DNA of 64,000 nt from Silene conica (lineage: Eukaryota > Streptophyta > Magnoliopsida > Caryophyllales > Caryophyllaceae), in assembly GCA_029255685.2 (NCBI GenBank), contig CM055319.2, positions 35,226,530 to 35,290,529 on the forward strand, read 5' to 3'. Positions 61,994 to 64,000 of the stretch are shown here, piece by piece. A program made the position numbers and the translations under genes. Numbering within the stretch: position 1 is the stretch's first letter; each line of letters begins with the position of its first letter. The notes below the pieces were generated by a model, which saw only the letters and a program-made list of their open reading frames with translations, was not told the origin of the DNA and did not search any database.

Positions 61994-63445
61994 ATGGGGA
62001 AGACAAATCACAACAACTCTTCTCACTTCCTAAATCTCCTTCGTGTTTCTTCATCCAAGTCAAAACTATCTTCCGCTTTAACTACAAATTCTGAGAGGGC
62101 CTCCTCTGCTTTCTCTAACTCATCTGTTACTAAAAACGACTCTTACTTTGCAAATATGGTGAATTCAAGTGTGGGAACTGGGGGTGGTCAAGAAGCGAAT
62201 GGGAATGATCATGATGGGACATCGGGAGAAAGGGGCAATCCTCAGGCTCCTACTTTTAACCCTCATGACCCTCTCCATGCCAGTCTTTGGAGATACCCGA
62301 GGTCTGGAGGGGTGGTTAATGTAGACTCTGAAGAACTTGGCAAATCACGGGAGTTCTGGAGCCAGTGTGTTTTAGGGTACCTGGTGGACTATAGGGACTT
62401 TGATGCTCTGAAGGTGAATGAGATAATTCGTACAAAGTGGACAACTAGAGGAAGTGTAGTATGCTTCAGAATGGGAGACCTCTATGTCTTCCACTGTACT
62501 AACATTCATGATAGGGAGGGGCTGTTGGTTGCTACATGCACGGCTATGGATGGAGCCATCATGGTGTTTGGGAGATGGTTCCCTGATGCCATTCCCAAGA
62601 CGATTAGGTTTCCAAGAGCTAGGATGTGGGTCCAAGTTTGTGGTTTGCCCTTTGAGTATATCAATACTCATGTGGCTGGAGTTGCTGGCAAGCTCCTCAG
62701 TGATGAATTCCGTGTGGAGCCTTTCCACGTGATCCCTAGCAATGATTATCTCAGGGTTCAGGTAAGTCTTAATCTCAATCAGCCTTTGATGCCAGGCTTT
62801 TTCTTAGCTATGGAGCAAGGTTTTCTGTTGTGGGTCCAATTCAAGTATGAGAATGTTTTTAAGTATTGTGTTAAATGTGGAAAATTAGGGCATAATAGAG
62901 CTCAGTGTCGTGAGAGTTTGATGGCTATTGTTTCTAGCATTAATAATATGTGGGATAGGTCCATTGAGAAAGGTTTTGCTGTGTTTCATGCACATAGCAC
63001 CCACACCATGTTTAATTTGGACCTTCGTGCAACCCCATCTACCACTAGCCATGTATCTTCCAGGTTAAGTCTGGGGAATTTGAGGACAAGGAGAGGAGGG
63101 GAAAGTAGTGGTGAGGGGGATGAAAGGTATGTTGATTTTGGTATAGGTTTGACACCAGGGGGTAGAGTGACACCTGGGATGAGGTTCACTGTCACGGAAC
63201 AACCTTTTGCTGGGACTGTGATTTACCAGAAGGGAAGCCACATGCAACCAGGTAAGAAACATGGGGCTGGGGAAGGACCCAGTAACTGGATGGGGAATAA
63301 TTCACTTAGAGAGGAATCAGAGGGAGGTAAGGAGGAGGGGACTGAACAGGAAAAAAATAAGAAGGTACTTGGTGCAGGGGCTGGGGCTGGGGAGCGTATG
63401 GATAATAAGGAATCCAGGAAAGGGAAGGGATGTCAGGGAGGATGA
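61994..63445 (+). CDS. LINE ORF1 protein (DUF4283, CCHC zinc knuckle)
   Basis: 483 codons starting MGKTNHNNSS. A Ser/Asn-rich N-terminus leads to a DUF4283-like domain at roughly residues 115-235 (FGRWFPDAIPKTIRFPRARM, WVQVCGLPFEY), then a zinc knuckle with C292, C295, H300 and C305 in YCVKCGKLGHNRAQC. The tail is Gly/Glu/Lys-rich. The frame stops at 63445, but protein-like sequence continues in another phase (63464-63727, including a run of 16 G at 63558-63573), so the original ORF1 was probably longer and this copy is frameshifted. The protein would bind LINE RNA in the cytoplasm. Confidence 0.82.
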   Translation: MGKTNHNNSSHFLNLLRVSSSKSKLSSALTTNSERASSAFSNSSVTKNDSYFANMVNSSVGTGGGQEANGNDHDGTSGERGNPQAPTFNPHDPLHASLWRYPRSGGVVNVDSEELGKSREFWSQCVLGYLVDYRDFDALKVNEIIRTKWTTRGSVVCFRMGDLYVFHCTNIHDREGLLVATCTAMDGAIMVFGRWFPDAIPKTIRFPRARMWVQVCGLPFEYINTHVAGVAGKLLSDEFRVEPFHVIPSNDYLRVQVSLNLNQPLMPGFFLAMEQGFLLWVQFKYENVFKYCVKCGKLGHNRAQCRESLMAIVSSINNMWDRSIEKGFAVFHAHSTHTMFNLDLRATPSTTSHVSSRLSLGNLRTRRGGESSGEGDERYVDFGIGLTPGGRVTPGMRFTVTEQPFAGTVIYQKGSHMQPGKKHGAGEGPSNWMGNNSLREESEGGKEEGTEQEKNKKVLGAGAGAGERMDNKESRKGKGCQGG

Positions 63446-64000
63446 CTGGAGGAGGATGATCCTATGGAGGATTGCTTCTACAGTGCGGACGATGAAATGG
63501 AGCCAGTTGAGTTGAACAATGGGGATGAGATAGCTAATATACATTTGCAAAGTACTTGGGGGGGGGGGGGGGGTTTCTATCTTGATCCACATGGTGTTAG
63601 AGATCAAGTACCTCAGGTCACAGTGAGGATTGACTATGAAGAGAGGTTGCAGGATAATATCATGCGCATAACTGAGAGCAATATGGACTGGGCAAGGGTG
63701 GATGATGATGTGATGGGCTTTAATTAGACTTTCAAGCCTCCCCCTTTGATTGGTATGCCTACTACTTACCATGATAGGGTGGGATCTGTGGATAGTGATA
63801 ATGGTGAGGACAGGGACAATGGGAGGGAAGCTGGGGATAGGCAGTGTGGGAGACCAGAAAGGCAGGGAACTCTTGGTACTAATGGGGTGATCCTGGTATC
63901 TTCTACTATATCTTCGTCTACTGCTGAGGGTTCTTCTGAAGAATCCATCCCAATGCAACGCTGGATGGACATATTGGCTGGGGAAGTTTCTGTAAATTCC
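61994..64000 (+). mobile_element. LINE 5' part (continues past the window)
   Basis: It begins with an ORF1 of the DUF4283/CCHC type and runs to the window edge without reaching the endonuclease. Its orientation is opposite to the 36850-42419 LINE. The true 5' end may lie before 61994. Confidence 0.75.

Noticed and set aside
63317..63958. 213-codon minus-strand frame
   Set aside because: It is antisense to the LINE ORF1 tail, with biased Ser/Pro/Ile composition and no domain.

Overview
This is a nuclear genome window from a flowering plant, almost certainly a eudicot. The evidence is two plant-type L1 LINEs plus the ORF1 of a third, an Athila-like Ty3/gypsy retrotransposon primed by tRNA-Asp, small hAT-like and Mutator-like elements with clear target-site duplications, and three intron-rich plant genes. 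I cannot fix the family or species. No rRNA, tRNA or CRISPR locus was seen.

Layout. 1-3028: 3' part of an L1-type LINE (+), running into a perfect (TAA)n array of about 2.43 kb (3029-5462) with a degenerate AAG/TAA edge to 5640. 5776-5931: nested palindromes. 6217-17696: an Athila-like LTR retrotransposon on the minus strand, arranged LTR - full internal region - LTR - partial second internal region, inserted beside a LINE zinc-finger remnant (17697-17926). 18017-19094: a non-autonomous Mutator-like element with long TIRs, a 9-bp TSD and a 32-bp minisatellite. 19290-19474: a small MITE just upstream of the first gene.

Genes. (1) lpxA (19636-23602, +; 10 exons, 334 codons), the UDP-N-acetylglucosamine O-acyltransferase of the plant mitochondrial lipid-A-like pathway. 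(2) A PHD-finger gene (27667-35011, -; 6 coding exons, 514 codons). (3) An ASI1/IBM2-type BAH + RRM gene (44069-60456, -; 10 coding exons, 704 codons) with two introns above 5 kb that hold transposon debris. I placed exon borders by hand; every junction keeps the frame and uses GT/AG. Between genes 2 and 3 lies a full-length L1 LINE (36850-42419, -) with a 14-bp TSD. The window ends in the 5' part of another LINE (ORF1 61994-63445, +). Three or four small elements with TAGRG-type ends sit at 24916-25691, 51973-52377, 54991-55185 and 60900-61425, three of them with 8-bp TSDs.

Most unusual signal. The Athila-like element carries a palindromic 10-mer, CTCGATCGAG, at 44 recognisable sites (19 exact) in five clusters: both LTRs just upstream of the TATA box, the gag-protease linker, and two clusters in the 3' untranslated region. 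Start-to-start distances are only 19-22 or 28-31 bp in all 39 intervals, with spacers of different sequence. The same spacing holds in coding and non-coding DNA, so selection on the DNA rather than the protein is the more likely reason. I do not know of a described system that matches it.
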